DNA of 64,000 bases from Caulobacter sp. 602-2 (GTDB lineage Bacteria; Pseudomonadota; Alphaproteobacteria; Caulobacterales; Caulobacteraceae), in assembly GCF_011043625.1 (NCBI RefSeq), contig NZ_JAAKGT010000006.1:124001-188000 (forward strand). The letters are read 5' to 3'. Position 1 is the first letter of the stretch. Every line of letters begins with the position of its first letter. Under the pieces are notes generated by a model. It was not told the DNA's origin. It made no database searches and worked only from the letters and a program-made list of their open reading frames with translations. The position numbers and the translations under genes were made by a program. This document shows, piece after piece, positions 8,432 through 16,808 of this stretch.

Positions 8432-9903
8432 TGAGCGCTCTGACCAAGCTCACCCTGAAGGGCGCCCTCGACGGCCTGGCCGCCAAGGACTTCACCTCGG
8501 TCGAACTGACCAAGGCGCACATCGACGCCGTCGAAGCCGCGCGCGGCCTCAACGCCTACATCCTGGAAACCCCGGAGCAGGCGCTGGAGATGGCCGCCGC
8601 CTCGGACGCGCGTCGCGCCAAGGGCGAGGCAGGACCCCTGGACGGCGCGCCGCTGGGCGTGAAGGACCTCTTCTGCACCAAGGGCGTGCGCACCACGGCC
8701 TGCTCGAAGATCCTCGAGAACTTCGTCCCGGCCTATGAGTCGACGGTGACGTCGAACCTGTGGCGCGACGGCGCGGTGATGCTGGGCAAGCTGAACCTCG
8801 ACCAGTTCGCCATGGGCTCGTCGAACGAGACCAGCTACTTCGGCCCGGTCACCAACCCCTGGCGCGCCAAGGACAGCAATAAGGCCCTGACGCCGGGCGG
8901 CAGCTCGGGCGGCAGCGCCGCGGCCGTCGCGGCCGACCTGTGCCTGGGCGCCACCGCCACCGACACCGGCGGCTCGATCCGCCAGCCGGCCGCCTTCACC
9001 GGCACCGTCGGCATCAAGCCGACCTACGGCCGCTGCTCGCGCTGGGGTGTCGTCGCCTTCGCCAGCTCGCTGGACCAGGCCGGCCCGATCGCCAAGACCG
9101 TCGAGGACGCGGCCCTGCTGCTGAACTCGATGAGCGGCCATGATCCCAAGGACTCGACCAGCCTCGACGTCGCCACGCCGGACTTCACCCAGTTCGTCGG
9201 CAAGTCGATCAAGGGCCTGCGCATCGGCGTGCCGAAGGAATACCGCGTCGACGGCATGCCGGCCGAGATCCAGAAGCTGTGGGACGACGGCGTCGCCTGG
9301 CTGAAGGAAGCCGGCTGCGAGATCGTCGAGATCAGCCTGCCGCACACCAAGTACGCCCTGCCGGCCTACTACATCGTCGCGCCTGCTGAAGCCTCGTCGA
9401 ACCTCGCCCGCTACGACGGCATGCGCTACGGCCTGCGTGAAGAGGGCGCCAACCTCGCCGAGATCTACGAGAACACCCGCGCCGCCGGCTTCGGCGACGA
9501 GGTCAAGCGCCGCATCCTGATCGGCACCTACGTGCTGAGCGCCGGCTATTACGACGCCTACTACTTGAAGGCCCTGAAGGTGCGTCGCCGCATCGCCGAG
9601 GACTTCGACCACGCCTGGCAGAAGGTGGACGCCATCCTCACCCCGACCGCGCCCTCGGCGGCGTTCGGCCTGGGCGAGAACTCCAGCGACCCGATCGCCA
9701 TGTACCTGAACGACGTCTTCACGGTGACGACCAACCTGGCGGGCCTGCCGGGCCTGTCGCTGCCGGCCGGTCTCGACGCCAACGGCCTGCCGCTGGGTCT
9801 GCAGATCATCGGCAAGCCGCTGGACGAAGGCACGGTGTTCTCGGTGGCTGGCGCCATCGAAAAGGCCGCCGGCTTCACGGCCAAGGCCGACAAGTGGTGG
9901 TGA
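8431..9903 (+). CDS. gatA: GatA, Asp/Glu-tRNA amidotransferase subunit A
   Basis: 490 residues, full length for an amidase-signature enzyme. The Ser-cisSer-Lys triad is visible: Lys in [11 protein letters not shown], the cis-Ser in [12 protein letters not shown], and the nucleophile Ser in [12 protein letters not shown]. Releases ammonia from glutamine for the GatB kinase/transferase step in misacylated tRNA correction. Begins one base inside the gatC stop. A strong hairpin terminator follows 27 bases after its stop. Confidence 0.97.
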   Translation: MSALTKLTLKGALDGLAAKDFTSVELTKAHIDAVEAARGLNAYILETPEQALEMAAASDARRAKGEAGPLDGAPLGVKDLFCTKGVRTTACSKILENFVPAYESTVTSNLWRDGAVMLGKLNLDQFAMGSSNETSYFGPVTNPWRAKDSNKALTPGGSSGGSAAAVAADLCLGATATDTGGSIRQPAAFTGTVGIKPTYGRCSRWGVVAFASSLDQAGPIAKTVEDAALLLNSMSGHDPKDSTSLDVATPDFTQFVGKSIKGLRIGVPKEYRVDGMPAEIQKLWDDGVAWLKEAGCEIVEISLPHTKYALPAYYIVAPAEASSNLARYDGMRYGLREEGANLAEIYENTRAAGFGDEVKRRILIGTYVLSAGYYDAYYLKALKVRRRIAEDFDHAWQKVDAILTPTAPSAAFGLGENSSDPIAMYLNDVFTVTTNLAGLPGLSLPAGLDANGLPLGLQIIGKPLDEGTVFSVAGAIEKAAGFTAKADKWW

Positions 9904-9929
9904 ACTAGCGAAAGCTAGGACCCAAGGAA

Positions 9930-9959
9930 AAGGGCGGCTCCAGCGATGGAGTCGCCCTT
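9930..9959. terminator. hairpin terminator between convergent gatA and 9975-10574
   Basis: A 12-pair stem (AAGGGCGGCTCC with GGAGTCGCCCTT, one G-U pair) around the loop AGCGAT, followed by a short T-containing tract. Because arms carry A on one side and T on the other it can serve both converging genes. Confidence 0.8.
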
Positions 9960-9974
9960 CGTCGTTTCAGGCCG

Positions 9975-10574
9975 TTACTGCGGCGTGTTCGGCGTCACTG
10001 GCACGACCGGGACCGGCGCCTGCGGAGCCGGGGCCGGGGTCGGCGCCGGCACGGCCAGCGGGGCCGGTTCGGCGACGATCGCGGCCGGAGCGGCGGGCGC
10101 CGGCGCGGGCGTCGGAGCCGGGACGGTGGCGCTGACGTTGCTCGAGGCCTCGTCGGCCGACGGCGCGGTCTCGACCGGCGTCGGGCGAGCGGCGCGACGG
10201 GCCGCCGGGCGCGGTTCGGCGCGAGCGACCTCGACGCGGGCGGCCGGCGCGGGAGCGGGCGTGGCGGCGGCCGGTTCAGGCATCGGCGCCGGCGTCGGCG
10301 CGGGCGCCGGGGTGGCCACCGGTTCAGCCTCAGCCACCTGCAGGCTTTCGCCCGACGAGGCCGGAGCCTGGGCCTGGTTGCTCATCACGCCCCAGGCCAG
10401 GGCGCCGACGGCGGCGATGGCGACCGGCGCGCCGATCAACAGCGGCAGGTTGCTGGAAGACTTCTTTTTGCGCGTCGAGGTGCGGGCATAGACGGGGGCT
10501 TGCGGAAACAGCGCCGAACCGTCGCCAGCATTAGCGATCGCGGGTTCAGGACCATCGAGGTTCAAGGCAGGCAT
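9975..10574 (-). CDS. single-pass membrane protein with Ala/Pro-rich tail
   Basis: 199 residues from the ATG at 10574, which has an excellent GGAGG ribosome site; the longer reading frame upstream is leader. Order: ~40-residue hydrophilic N-terminus with an RKKKSSS patch, one membrane span (about 44-64, LLIGAPVAIAAVGALAWGV), then ~130 residues of APAPTPAP-type low-complexity sequence, probably extending into the periplasm or cell wall. Function unknown. A perfect EcfG/SigT-type promoter lies just upstream, so stress induction is likely. It converges with gatA across a terminator. Confidence 0.82.
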   Translation of the reverse strand: MPALNLDGPEPAIANAGDGSALFPQAPVYARTSTRKKKSSSNLPLLIGAPVAIAAVGALAWGVMSNQAQAPASSGESLQVAEAEPVATPAPAPTPAPMPEPAAATPAPAPAARVEVARAEPRPAARRAARPTPVETAPSADEASSNVSATVPAPTPAPAPAAPAAIVAEPAPLAVPAPTPAPAPQAPVPVVPVTPNTPQ

Positions 10575-10610
10575 TTGGATCCTCCTCAGCTTATCCTTGT
10601 CGGGATAAGT

Positions 10611-10635
10611 AACGGGAGGTTTCGAACGCGGTTCC
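10611..10635 (-). promoter_or_regulatory. EcfG/SigT-type (general stress) promoter for 9975-10574
   Basis: On the minus strand: GGAAC at 10635-10631, exactly 16 bases, CGTT at 10614-10611. This equals the consensus for the alphaproteobacterial general-stress ECF sigma (EcfG; SigT in Caulobacter). Transcription would begin near 10604, about 30 bases before the ATG. Confidence 0.75.
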
Positions 10636-10700
10636 TGCCGACCCAGAATGGCGCCGTTTCTGCCGGATTCAGGTCGCAATTCTTGTGGCGCTTGCCACGA

Positions 10701-10830
10701 TCCTCCCCCCGAAGGGGGAGGTGGCCCAAAGGGCCGGAGGGGGAAGTCGCCGATGAGGCAAGTGCGCCCTGAACTGCAGCAGCGACTTCCCCCTCAGTCG
10801 CTCCGCGACAGCTCCCCCTTCTGGGGGAGC
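10701..10830. repeat. compound palindromic repeat (module alpha then beta), downstream of ggt
   Basis: Two modules. Alpha (10701-10750) has a TCCTCCCCC..GGGGGAGG hairpin, a GGCCCAAAGGGCC hairpin and ends GGAGGGGGAAGTCGC. Beta (10781-10830) begins GCGACTTCCCCCTC, the complement of the alpha end, then CAGTCGCTCCGCGAC and a GCTCCCCC..GGGGGAGC hairpin. The same two modules recur at 12695-12818 in a different order, on the other side of ggt. Confidence 0.75.
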
Positions 10831-10837
10831 ATCTCCA

Positions 10838-12610
10838 TCAGTACCCCAGCGCCACGCCGTCCTTGCGCATCTCGGTCGCCGCCGCGTAGCGCCCGGGCCA
10901 GCGTTCGATGGCCTGGTAGCCGCCATAGCCGCCGATGTCGGTCTTCAGGGTCCAGCCGATCGCTTCCAGGGCCTTGCGCGTGGCGGCAGGGACGCCGCTT
11001 TCCAGGTCGAGCGCGGTGATGTCCTCGGCGGCGATCCCGGTCGGCTCGGGCGAGCCGCCGTGGTGCCAGCGCGGCGCGTCGCCGGCTTCCTGCACGCCCA
11101 GGCCGAAGTCGACCATGTTGCTGATGATCTGGGTCTGGCCCTGGGGCTGCATGTCGCCGCCCATGACGCCGAAGGAGAGCCACGGCTCGCCCTTGCGGGT
11201 CGCAAAGCCCGGGATGATCGTCTGGAAGGGGCGCTTGCCGGGCGCGTAGACGTTGGGGTGGCCGTCGGTCAGGGCGAACAGCTCGCCCCGGTCCTGGAAC
11301 ATGAAGCCCAGGCCGTCGGGCATCAGGCCCGAGCCCATGCCGCGATAGTTCGACTGGATGATCGAGACCATCATCCCGTCCTTGTCGGCGGTGGTGAAGT
11401 AGGTGGTGTCGCCCTTGCTGGGCGCCGCGCCCGGATAGCTCGGCGTCCAGATCCTGTCGGGGCGGATCAGCTTGGCGCGCTCCTTGGCGTAGTCCTTGGA
11501 GATCAGCCACTCGATCGGCGACTTGTAGAAGTCCTGATCGGCGTAGAAGCGGGCGCGGTCTTCATAGGCCAGGCGCTTGGCCTCGACGGCGTGGTGGATG
11601 GCCTGGGCCGACTGGAAGCCCATGCCCGCCACGTCGAACTGTTCGAGGATGTTCAGCATCTGCAGGGTGGCCAGCCCCTGGGTGTTGTCGCCCAGGGCGT
11701 GGACGTCGACGCCGCGATAGCCGGTGGTGTGAACCGTGGTCCAGACCGAGCGGTGGGCCGCCAGGTCGGCCTTGGTCATCCAGCCGCCGATGCGCTTGAA
11801 ATAGGCCTCGATCGTGCCGGCGATCTCGCCCTCGTAGAAGGCGCGGCCGCCGCCCTGGGCGATCATGCGATAGGTGCGGGCCAGCGCCGGATTCTTGAAG
11901 ATCTCGCCCTCGACGGGGGGCTTGCCGTCGGGCGCCCAGACCTTCTTGAAGTTCTCGACCTCCTCGATGTTGGAGGCCGGGTTGGTGAAGCGGCGGTGGC
12001 TGCCGGCCAGATAGTAGGCGACGTTCTGGGTGATCGGGTGGCCTTCCTCGGCGGTGGCGATCGCCGGCTCGAACAGGTCGGCCCACTTCAGCTTGCCGTA
12101 GCGCTCGTGCAGGGCCCGCCAGGCGTCGACCGCGCCGGGCACGCTGACGCTGACCGCGCCGTAGGAGGGGATCTTGCCGTCCTTGGCGCGCGCGCGGACG
12201 GTTTCCAGCGACAGGCCCTTGGGCGAGCGGCCCGAGCCGTTCAGGCCCACCACCTTGCGGGTCTTCGGGTCCCAGAGCAGGACGTAGCAGTCGCCGCCGA
12301 TGCCGCAGGCGATCGGTTCGCACAGGCCCAGCATGGCGTTGGCCGCCACGGCCGCATCGGCCGCCGAGCCGCCCTTCTTCAGCACCGCGATCGCGGCCTG
12401 GGTCGCCAGCGGATGGGCCGTGGCCGCCGCGCCGCGGACGCCCCAGGCGGCCGAGCGCGAGGCGAAGCTGGCCCCGTCAACCCGGTCGCCGCCATGCACG
12501 TCGGGGCGCTTACGGTTCGGGTTGGGGCCGGTCAGGATCTGCGACTGCGCGAAGGCTTCCCCCGCCAGGGCGACGGCGGGCAGGGCGGCGAAGAAGGTGC
12601 GGCGGCGCAT
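10838..12610 (-). CDS. ggt: gamma-glutamyltransferase (Ntn hydrolase)
   Basis: 590 residues, standard length for the single-chain precursor. The N-terminus MRRRTFFAALPAVALAGEAFAQ is a signal peptide with a twin-arginine-like RRRTFF start, so a Tat route is possible. The predicted autoprocessing site is the Thr of PSKGDTTYFTTADKDG at about residue 400, which becomes the nucleophile of the small subunit; upstream ACGIGGDCYVL and downstream GVMGGDMQPQGQ are family motifs. Acts in the periplasm on glutathione and other gamma-glutamyl compounds. It is isolated, with repeat elements on both flanks. Confidence 0.94.
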   Translation of the reverse strand: MRRRTFFAALPAVALAGEAFAQSQILTGPNPNRKRPDVHGGDRVDGASFASRSAAWGVRGAAATAHPLATQAAIAVLKKGGSAADAAVAANAMLGLCEPIACGIGGDCYVLLWDPKTRKVVGLNGSGRSPKGLSLETVRARAKDGKIPSYGAVSVSVPGAVDAWRALHERYGKLKWADLFEPAIATAEEGHPITQNVAYYLAGSHRRFTNPASNIEEVENFKKVWAPDGKPPVEGEIFKNPALARTYRMIAQGGGRAFYEGEIAGTIEAYFKRIGGWMTKADLAAHRSVWTTVHTTGYRGVDVHALGDNTQGLATLQMLNILEQFDVAGMGFQSAQAIHHAVEAKRLAYEDRARFYADQDFYKSPIEWLISKDYAKERAKLIRPDRIWTPSYPGAAPSKGDTTYFTTADKDGMMVSIIQSNYRGMGSGLMPDGLGFMFQDRGELFALTDGHPNVYAPGKRPFQTIIPGFATRKGEPWLSFGVMGGDMQPQGQTQIISNMVDFGLGVQEAGDAPRWHHGGSPEPTGIAAEDITALDLESGVPAATRKALEAIGWTLKTDIGGYGGYQAIERWPGRYAAATEMRKDGVALGY

Positions 12611-12694
12611 GTCGATATCCCCACGAAAGCGGCGAGTCCGTTTCTAGGGGCGGTCGGCGGGGGAGGCTAGGCCGTGCGCGAAAAGTGGGTGGCG

Positions 12695-12818
12695 GGGGTG
12701 AAACCCCCTCCGGCCCTTCGGGCCACCTCCCCCAGAGGGGGAGGATCTATCAGCGCCGGCGCTTTCAAGATGCTCCCCCCCTGGGGGAGCTGTCGCGGAG
12801 CGACTGAGGGGGTCACCC
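12695..12818. repeat. compound palindromic repeat upstream of ggt (modules alpha and beta)
   Basis: Contains the same modules as 10701-10830, read on the minus strand as beta then alpha: a CAGTCGCTCCGCGAC block with a GCTCCCCC hairpin, then a CCTCCCCC..GGGGGAGG hairpin and GGCCCGAAGGGCC. The outer ends GGGGTGAAACCCCCTC and GAGGGGGTCACCCC are themselves complementary. The right end overlaps the stop codon of the UPF0303 gene. Confidence 0.75.
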
Positions 12819-13304
12819 CAGCGCCAGGTCGTCCAGTTCCTTGCCGAGCATCATCGCCAGGGCCTCGACCACCAGCACGTGGTCCTGGCGCTGAGGCAGG
12901 CCCGAGACGGTGACCGCGCCGATGCAGCCCAGGCCCTTCACCAGCAGTGGAAAGCCGCCGCCGTGGGCCGCGTAGTCCCGCGTCGGCAGGCCGTGCTTGG
13001 CCTCCAGCGTCTCACCCTTGGCCGCCATCGCCAGGCCGACGCCGTACGAGCTCTTGGAGAAGTGCAGCACCGTGTTGCGCTTGCGGCGGATCCAGTCGGC
13101 GTTCTCGCCGGTCGAGCCGGGCAGGGCGGCGTGGAACAGCGGCCGGTCGCGCAGCGAAATGTCGATGGCCAGCGGCGCCTTGCGGGCCAGGGCCGCGTCG
13201 CGCAGGCCCGCGCCCAGCGCCCAGGCCGTGTCGAGGTCGAAGCGCGGGAAGACCAGCGTGGCCTCTTGGGCGGCGATGCGGTCCAGGTCGTCCTTGTGGC
13301 TCAT
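12813..13304 (-). CDS. UPF0303 / heme-degrading-domain-like protein
   Basis: 163 residues from the ATG at 13304 (MSHKDDLDRI), which overlaps the stop of the upstream oxidoreductase by four bases. The pattern fits the UPF0303 family of the GlcG/HbpS-like fold: LAIDISLRDRPLFHAALPGS, then NADWIRRKRNTVLHF, SSYGVGLAM and a C-terminal AHGGGFPLL stretch. The family's biochemical activity is unsettled; the heme-degrading label is by fold only. Likely co-translated with the Gfo/Idh enzyme. Its stop codon lies inside a repeat element. Confidence 0.85.
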   Translation of the reverse strand: MSHKDDLDRIAAQEATLVFPRFDLDTAWALGAGLRDAALARKAPLAIDISLRDRPLFHAALPGSTGENADWIRRKRNTVLHFSKSSYGVGLAMAAKGETLEAKHGLPTRDYAAHGGGFPLLVKGLGCIGAVTVSGLPQRQDHVLVVEALAMMLGKELDDLALG

Positions 13305-14371
13305 CGGGCGGCCTCGACCGGCAGTTCGCGGCGCTCGGCGGCCGAGCGGGCGGCCAGGTCCAGGAGCTCCATCACCTGCAGCGCCTCGCGGGCCGGCACG
13401 GGATTGGCGGCGCCGGTCAGGATCGCGTCGCGGACGCCGGCGTAATAGGCCGCGTAGTCGCCCCGCTGGCCCTGGACGCTCTGGCTGGTCAGCACGTCGC
13501 CCTCGGCGCGGGTCAGGGTCCCGGGACGGGGGTCCAGGCCGAAGCCCTCGTCGGCGGGGGTCAGGCCGCGCTTGAGCGCATCCTCCTGCGCGTCGAGGCC
13601 TTGCTTGACGAAACTGCCCTTCGTGCCGTGGACGGCCAGGCGCAGGTCGGCCGCCGCGGTCAGCAGGCTGCCGTGCAGGATCACCCGCAGCGCCGGATAG
13701 CGCAGCGTCACGTGGAAGTAGTCGTCGGCGCCCGCGCCCTGGCGCTGGACGCCGATGTCGGCATTGACCGCCAGCGGCTGGCCGAACAGCTGCAGGGCCT
13801 GGTCCAGCAGGTGCGGGCCAAGGTCGAACCAGGCGCCGGCGCCCGGGCCGGCCCGCTCGCGCCAGCGGTCGCGCACCACGGGGCGGAAGCGGTCGAAGTG
13901 GCTTTCGTACTGCGTCACCTCGCCCAGGACGCCGTCCGCGATCAGGCCCTTCAGGGTCAGGAAGTCGGCGTCCCAGCGGCGGTTGTGGAACACCGACAGC
14001 AGGCGGTCGTGGGTCTCGGCCGAGGCGATCAGGGCGCGGGCCTCGTCGAGGGTGACGGTGAACGGCTTGTCGATCGCCACGTGCTTGCCGGCGGCCAGCG
14101 CCGCCTGGCCCTGCGGGGCGTGCAGGTCGTTGGGGGTCGCGACCACCACCAGGTCGACAGCCGGATCGGCAAGGGCCTCGTCGAGGCTGGCGACCACCCT
14201 GGCCTCGGGATGGTCGGCGGCGACCTTGGCCGGGTCGCTCGAGACCACGGTGTGCAGCACCAGGCCCGGCGTGGCGCTGATCAGCGGCGCGTGGAAGGTC
14301 TTGCCGACATAGCCGTAGCCGATGAGGGCGACGTTGAGCGGGGCGGTCGTGGTGTGAGACAACGTTGTCAT
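13301..14371 (-). CDS. Gfo/Idh/MocA-family NAD(P)-dependent oxidoreductase
   Basis: 356 residues. N-terminal Rossmann domain (VALIGYGYVGKTFHAPL near residue 14; VVVATPNDLHA; the KHVAIDKPF active-site region with the family Lys) and a C-terminal alpha/beta substrate domain with DLGPHLLDQAL, whose His is the usual catalytic candidate. Family members oxidise or reduce sugars, inositols and related polyols; the substrate cannot be told from sequence. Translation of the UPF0303 gene is coupled to it. Separated from the exuT-like gene by a terminator. Confidence 0.9.
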   Translation of the reverse strand: MTTLSHTTTAPLNVALIGYGYVGKTFHAPLISATPGLVLHTVVSSDPAKVAADHPEARVVASLDEALADPAVDLVVVATPNDLHAPQGQAALAAGKHVAIDKPFTVTLDEARALIASAETHDRLLSVFHNRRWDADFLTLKGLIADGVLGEVTQYESHFDRFRPVVRDRWRERAGPGAGAWFDLGPHLLDQALQLFGQPLAVNADIGVQRQGAGADDYFHVTLRYPALRVILHGSLLTAAADLRLAVHGTKGSFVKQGLDAQEDALKRGLTPADEGFGLDPRPGTLTRAEGDVLTSQSVQGQRGDYAAYYAGVRDAILTGAANPVPAREALQVMELLDLAARSAAERRELPVEAAR

Positions 14372-14432
14372 GCATCCAATCTAGGCCGTGATCGCGGCGA
14401 GGTCACGGCGCCGGCGGGGGAAATGCACAACG

Positions 14433-14465
14433 AAAAAGCCCCCGGCGCGGCTGCGTCCGGGGGCT
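14433..14465 (-). terminator. rho-independent terminator of the exuT-like gene
   Basis: Read on the minus strand: stem AGCCCCCGG with CCGGGGGCT, loop of about 11 bases, immediately followed by TTTTT. It lies 24 bases past the transporter stop codon. Confidence 0.88.
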
Positions 14466-14488
14466 CGATTTCAGGCGGGCGGCGAAGA

Positions 14489-15763
14489 TCAGATCTTCAC
14501 CGGCTCCATCTTGGGGCTCAGCAGGTGCACGACCAGCAGGGCCAGGAGGTAGGCGGTGCCGGCGACCACGAAGATCGGGGTGTAGGTGCCGATGTCCTCC
14601 AGCACCTTGCCGATGTACTTGGAGAACACCATGCCGCCCAGCGCGCCCAGCATGCCGCCGATGCCGACCACCGAGCCGACGGCGGCGCGGGGGAAGACGT
14701 CCGAGGGCAGGGTGTAGAGGTTGGCCGAGAAGCCCTGGTGGGCCGCGGTCGCCACGCCGATGATCAGCACGGCCAGCCAGACGTTGCTGGCGAACGAGGC
14801 GAACATCACCGGCACGGCCAGCAGGGCGCAGACCAGCATGGTCGTCTTGCGGGCGGCGTTGATGCTCCAGCCGCGCTTCATCAGGTTCGACGACAGCCAG
14901 CCGCCGCCGACGCTGCCGACGTCGCTCAGCAGATAGATGGCGATCAGCGGCGGGCCGAAGGTCTTCAGGTCCAGGCCGTAGCGCTTGCCCAGGAAGTCGG
15001 GCAGCCAGAACAGGAACATCCACCAGATCGGGTCGATCAGGAACTTGCCGATCGAATAGGCCCAGGTCTCGCGCTTGGTCAGCAGCTTGGCCCAGCCGAT
15101 CTTCTCGACCGGGTCGGCCGGATCCTGCTCGATGTGGGCCAGCTCGGCCGCGCCCAGCTTCTTGTGCTCGCGCGGGCGGCGGTAGACCAGGAGCCAGATC
15201 GGCAGCCAGATCAGGCCGGCGACGCCGGTGACGATGAAGGCCATCTGCCAGCCGAAGGCCAGGGTGATGCCCGGCACCACGAGGGGCGTCACGATGGCGC
15301 CGATGTTGGTGCCGGCGTTGAAGATGCCGGTGGCGAAGGCGCGTTCCTTCTTGGGGAACCACTCGGCCACGGCCTTGATGCCGCCCGGGAAGCCGCCGGC
15401 CTCGCCGATGCCTAAGCCCATGCGGGCGAAGATGAAGCCCGACAGGCCGCGCGCGCCGGCGTGGGCGATGTGGGCGACCTGCCAGATGGCGAAGGCGATG
15501 CCGAAGCCCCAGCGGGCCCCGATCTTGTCCATGATCTTGCCCCACGCCAGGTAGGCGATGGCGTAGGAAAGCTGGAAGTAGAAGACGAGATCGGCGTAGT
15601 CGCCCTCGCTCCAGCCGAACTCCTTGGAGAGGTTTGGCTTGAGCAGGCCGATGGTCTGCCGGTCCACATAGTTGATGACCATCGCCGCGAACAGCAGGCT
15701 GACGATCACCCAGCGATAGCGCCCGATCTTTTCAGACGGCGCAGGGGCCGCGGATACGTCCAT
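14489..15763 (-). CDS. exuT: MFS transporter, ExuT-like (anion/hexuronate:cation symporter family)
   Basis: 424 residues with about 12 membrane spans. The first span ends in VINYVDRQTIG, a hallmark of the ACS/hexuronate branch of the major facilitator superfamily, and GEAGGFPGGIKAVAEWFPKKERAFATG is the conserved loop following span 4 in that branch. Probably imports glucuronate, galacturonate or a similar sugar acid. It sits 61 bases after the hydratase-like gene in the same orientation and shares its upstream promoter/operator region; a strong terminator follows. The exact substrate is inferred from family resemblance only. Confidence 0.85.
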   Translation of the reverse strand: MDVSAAPAPSEKIGRYRWVIVSLLFAAMVINYVDRQTIGLLKPNLSKEFGWSEGDYADLVFYFQLSYAIAYLAWGKIMDKIGARWGFGIAFAIWQVAHIAHAGARGLSGFIFARMGLGIGEAGGFPGGIKAVAEWFPKKERAFATGIFNAGTNIGAIVTPLVVPGITLAFGWQMAFIVTGVAGLIWLPIWLLVYRRPREHKKLGAAELAHIEQDPADPVEKIGWAKLLTKRETWAYSIGKFLIDPIWWMFLFWLPDFLGKRYGLDLKTFGPPLIAIYLLSDVGSVGGGWLSSNLMKRGWSINAARKTTMLVCALLAVPVMFASFASNVWLAVLIIGVATAAHQGFSANLYTLPSDVFPRAAVGSVVGIGGMLGALGGMVFSKYIGKVLEDIGTYTPIFVVAGTAYLLALLVVHLLSPKMEPVKI

Positions 15764-15824
15764 GGACTTCGTCTTCCTTACCCTAGTCTTTGTTTTTGGT
15801 TCGTTATTGCGCGGCGGTCCGCCG

Positions 15825-16640
15825 TCAGGCGGGGACCGCCCTGCAGCGGACCTCGCCCAGCGGGCCGAAGCTTATGGTCGACTCGTCGCCGGCGGCCACA
15901 TCGTGGATGCCGGTGCTGGCGCCGGTGGTGACGATCATGCCCTTCTTCAGCGGGCGGCCGCGCGAGGCGACGTGACCCAGCAGGAAGGCCAGGGCCGCCA
16001 GGGGCGAGCCGGGGATCGAGGTCGCGCCGCCCTTGCCGACGCTGGCGCCGTTGACGAAGGTCTCGGCCGGCATGGCTTCCCAGCCGATCTCGCGCCAGTT
16101 CTCGATGACCGGGCCCAGGATCTGGCCGTCGTTGTTGCCGAAGTCGGAGACGACGATGGGCGGGCCCAGCTCGTTGATGGTCTTCAGAGGGCTGCCGGCG
16201 ATCTCGACGCCCAGGATCAGCTCGCCGACATAGTCGGCGGCTTCTTCGGCCGTCCACTCGGTCTTGCCCTCGGGGGCGTCCTTGGACAGGCGGATGATGA
16301 ATTCGGCCTCGACGGCGCAGAAACCGCCGGAAATGGCGCGGAACGGGGTCGGCTCGGCGCCGGCATCCCAGACGTTCTTCGCAAAGATGCAGCCGGCCAG
16401 GCGATCGACGCCCAGGCGCTCGCGGTGCTGCGGGGGAACCAGGCCCACCTTCCAGCCGACCAGCTCGTCGGGCCACAGGTCGATGGCGATGTCCTGCACC
16501 GCGTAGCCGTCGGCCATCGACTGGGGCAGGGCGCCGCCGGGATAGCCGGGAACCGAAACGCCCTTCTGGCGGGCTTCGACGAATTGGGGGGCGATCGACG
16601 CCGGTGCGAATAGGTCGCTTTGCGCCTCAGAAACGGTCAC
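15825..16640 (-). CDS. 2-keto-4-pentenoate hydratase-like (MhpD/fumarylacetoacetase-fold) enzyme
   Basis: 271 residues. The order of segments matches the MhpD hydratase/decarboxylase branch of the FAH superfamily: an N-terminal helical part with GYAVQDIAID, VGWKVGLVPPQ, GCIFAKNVW, the metal-binding AVEAEFIIRL (Glu ligands), LGVEIAGSP, VSDFGNN and GMIVTTGASTGIHDV. Such enzymes use Mg or Mn to hydrate or decarboxylate short 2-keto acids. Lying directly before an ExuT-like transporter it may process a keto-acid from sugar-acid or aromatic catabolism; that link is inferred from the neighbourhood. Confidence 0.85.
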   Translation of the reverse strand: MTVSEAQSDLFAPASIAPQFVEARQKGVSVPGYPGGALPQSMADGYAVQDIAIDLWPDELVGWKVGLVPPQHRERLGVDRLAGCIFAKNVWDAGAEPTPFRAISGGFCAVEAEFIIRLSKDAPEGKTEWTAEEAADYVGELILGVEIAGSPLKTINELGPPIVVSDFGNNDGQILGPVIENWREIGWEAMPAETFVNGASVGKGGATSIPGSPLAALAFLLGHVASRGRPLKKGMIVTTGASTGIHDVAAGDESTISFGPLGEVRCRAVPA

Positions 16641-16702
16641 GCCGCGTAGCCTCCCTGGATTTACTCATGGCTGGCCCGTTCGTCGGACCTGCGCTGTCTC
16701 TA

Positions 16703-16719
16703 ATGGAAACCGGTGTCAT
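16703..16719. promoter_or_regulatory. possible LacI-type operator upstream of hydratase/exuT
   Basis: ATGGAAACCGGTGTCAT, an imperfect palindrome centred on CCGG (core GAAACCGGTGTC). On the minus strand it lies between a candidate -35 (TTGTCA) and a weak -10 (TAGAGA) spaced 17 bases apart, where a repressor would block transcription of the hydratase-transporter pair. LacI-family operators have this centre; the regulator is not in the window. Confidence 0.45.
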
Positions 16720-16808
16720 TGACAATTGGTCCACTGAAACACGTCACGGCGCGGAGGGGAACCGTTCATGCGCTCGAAGACTCTTGTTTTCAGAGAGGGA
16801 TCGGGAAG

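Noticed and set aside
8023..9612. Long open frame on the minus strand opposite gatC/gatA
   Set aside because: High-GC shadow of gatA, which has clear catalytic motifs; the opposite frame has low-complexity Arg/Ala/Gly composition and no family features.
11060..12670. 536-codon open frame on the plus strand opposite ggt
   Set aside because: Antisense shadow; composition is Gly/Ala/Arg/Val-rich with no domain, while ggt on the minus strand is complete.
12813..14375. Apparent 520-residue fusion containing UPF0303
   Set aside because: Only the last 163 residues from the ATG at 13304 are protein-like; the earlier part is the wrong frame of the Gfo/Idh gene, so two separate overlapping genes are called.
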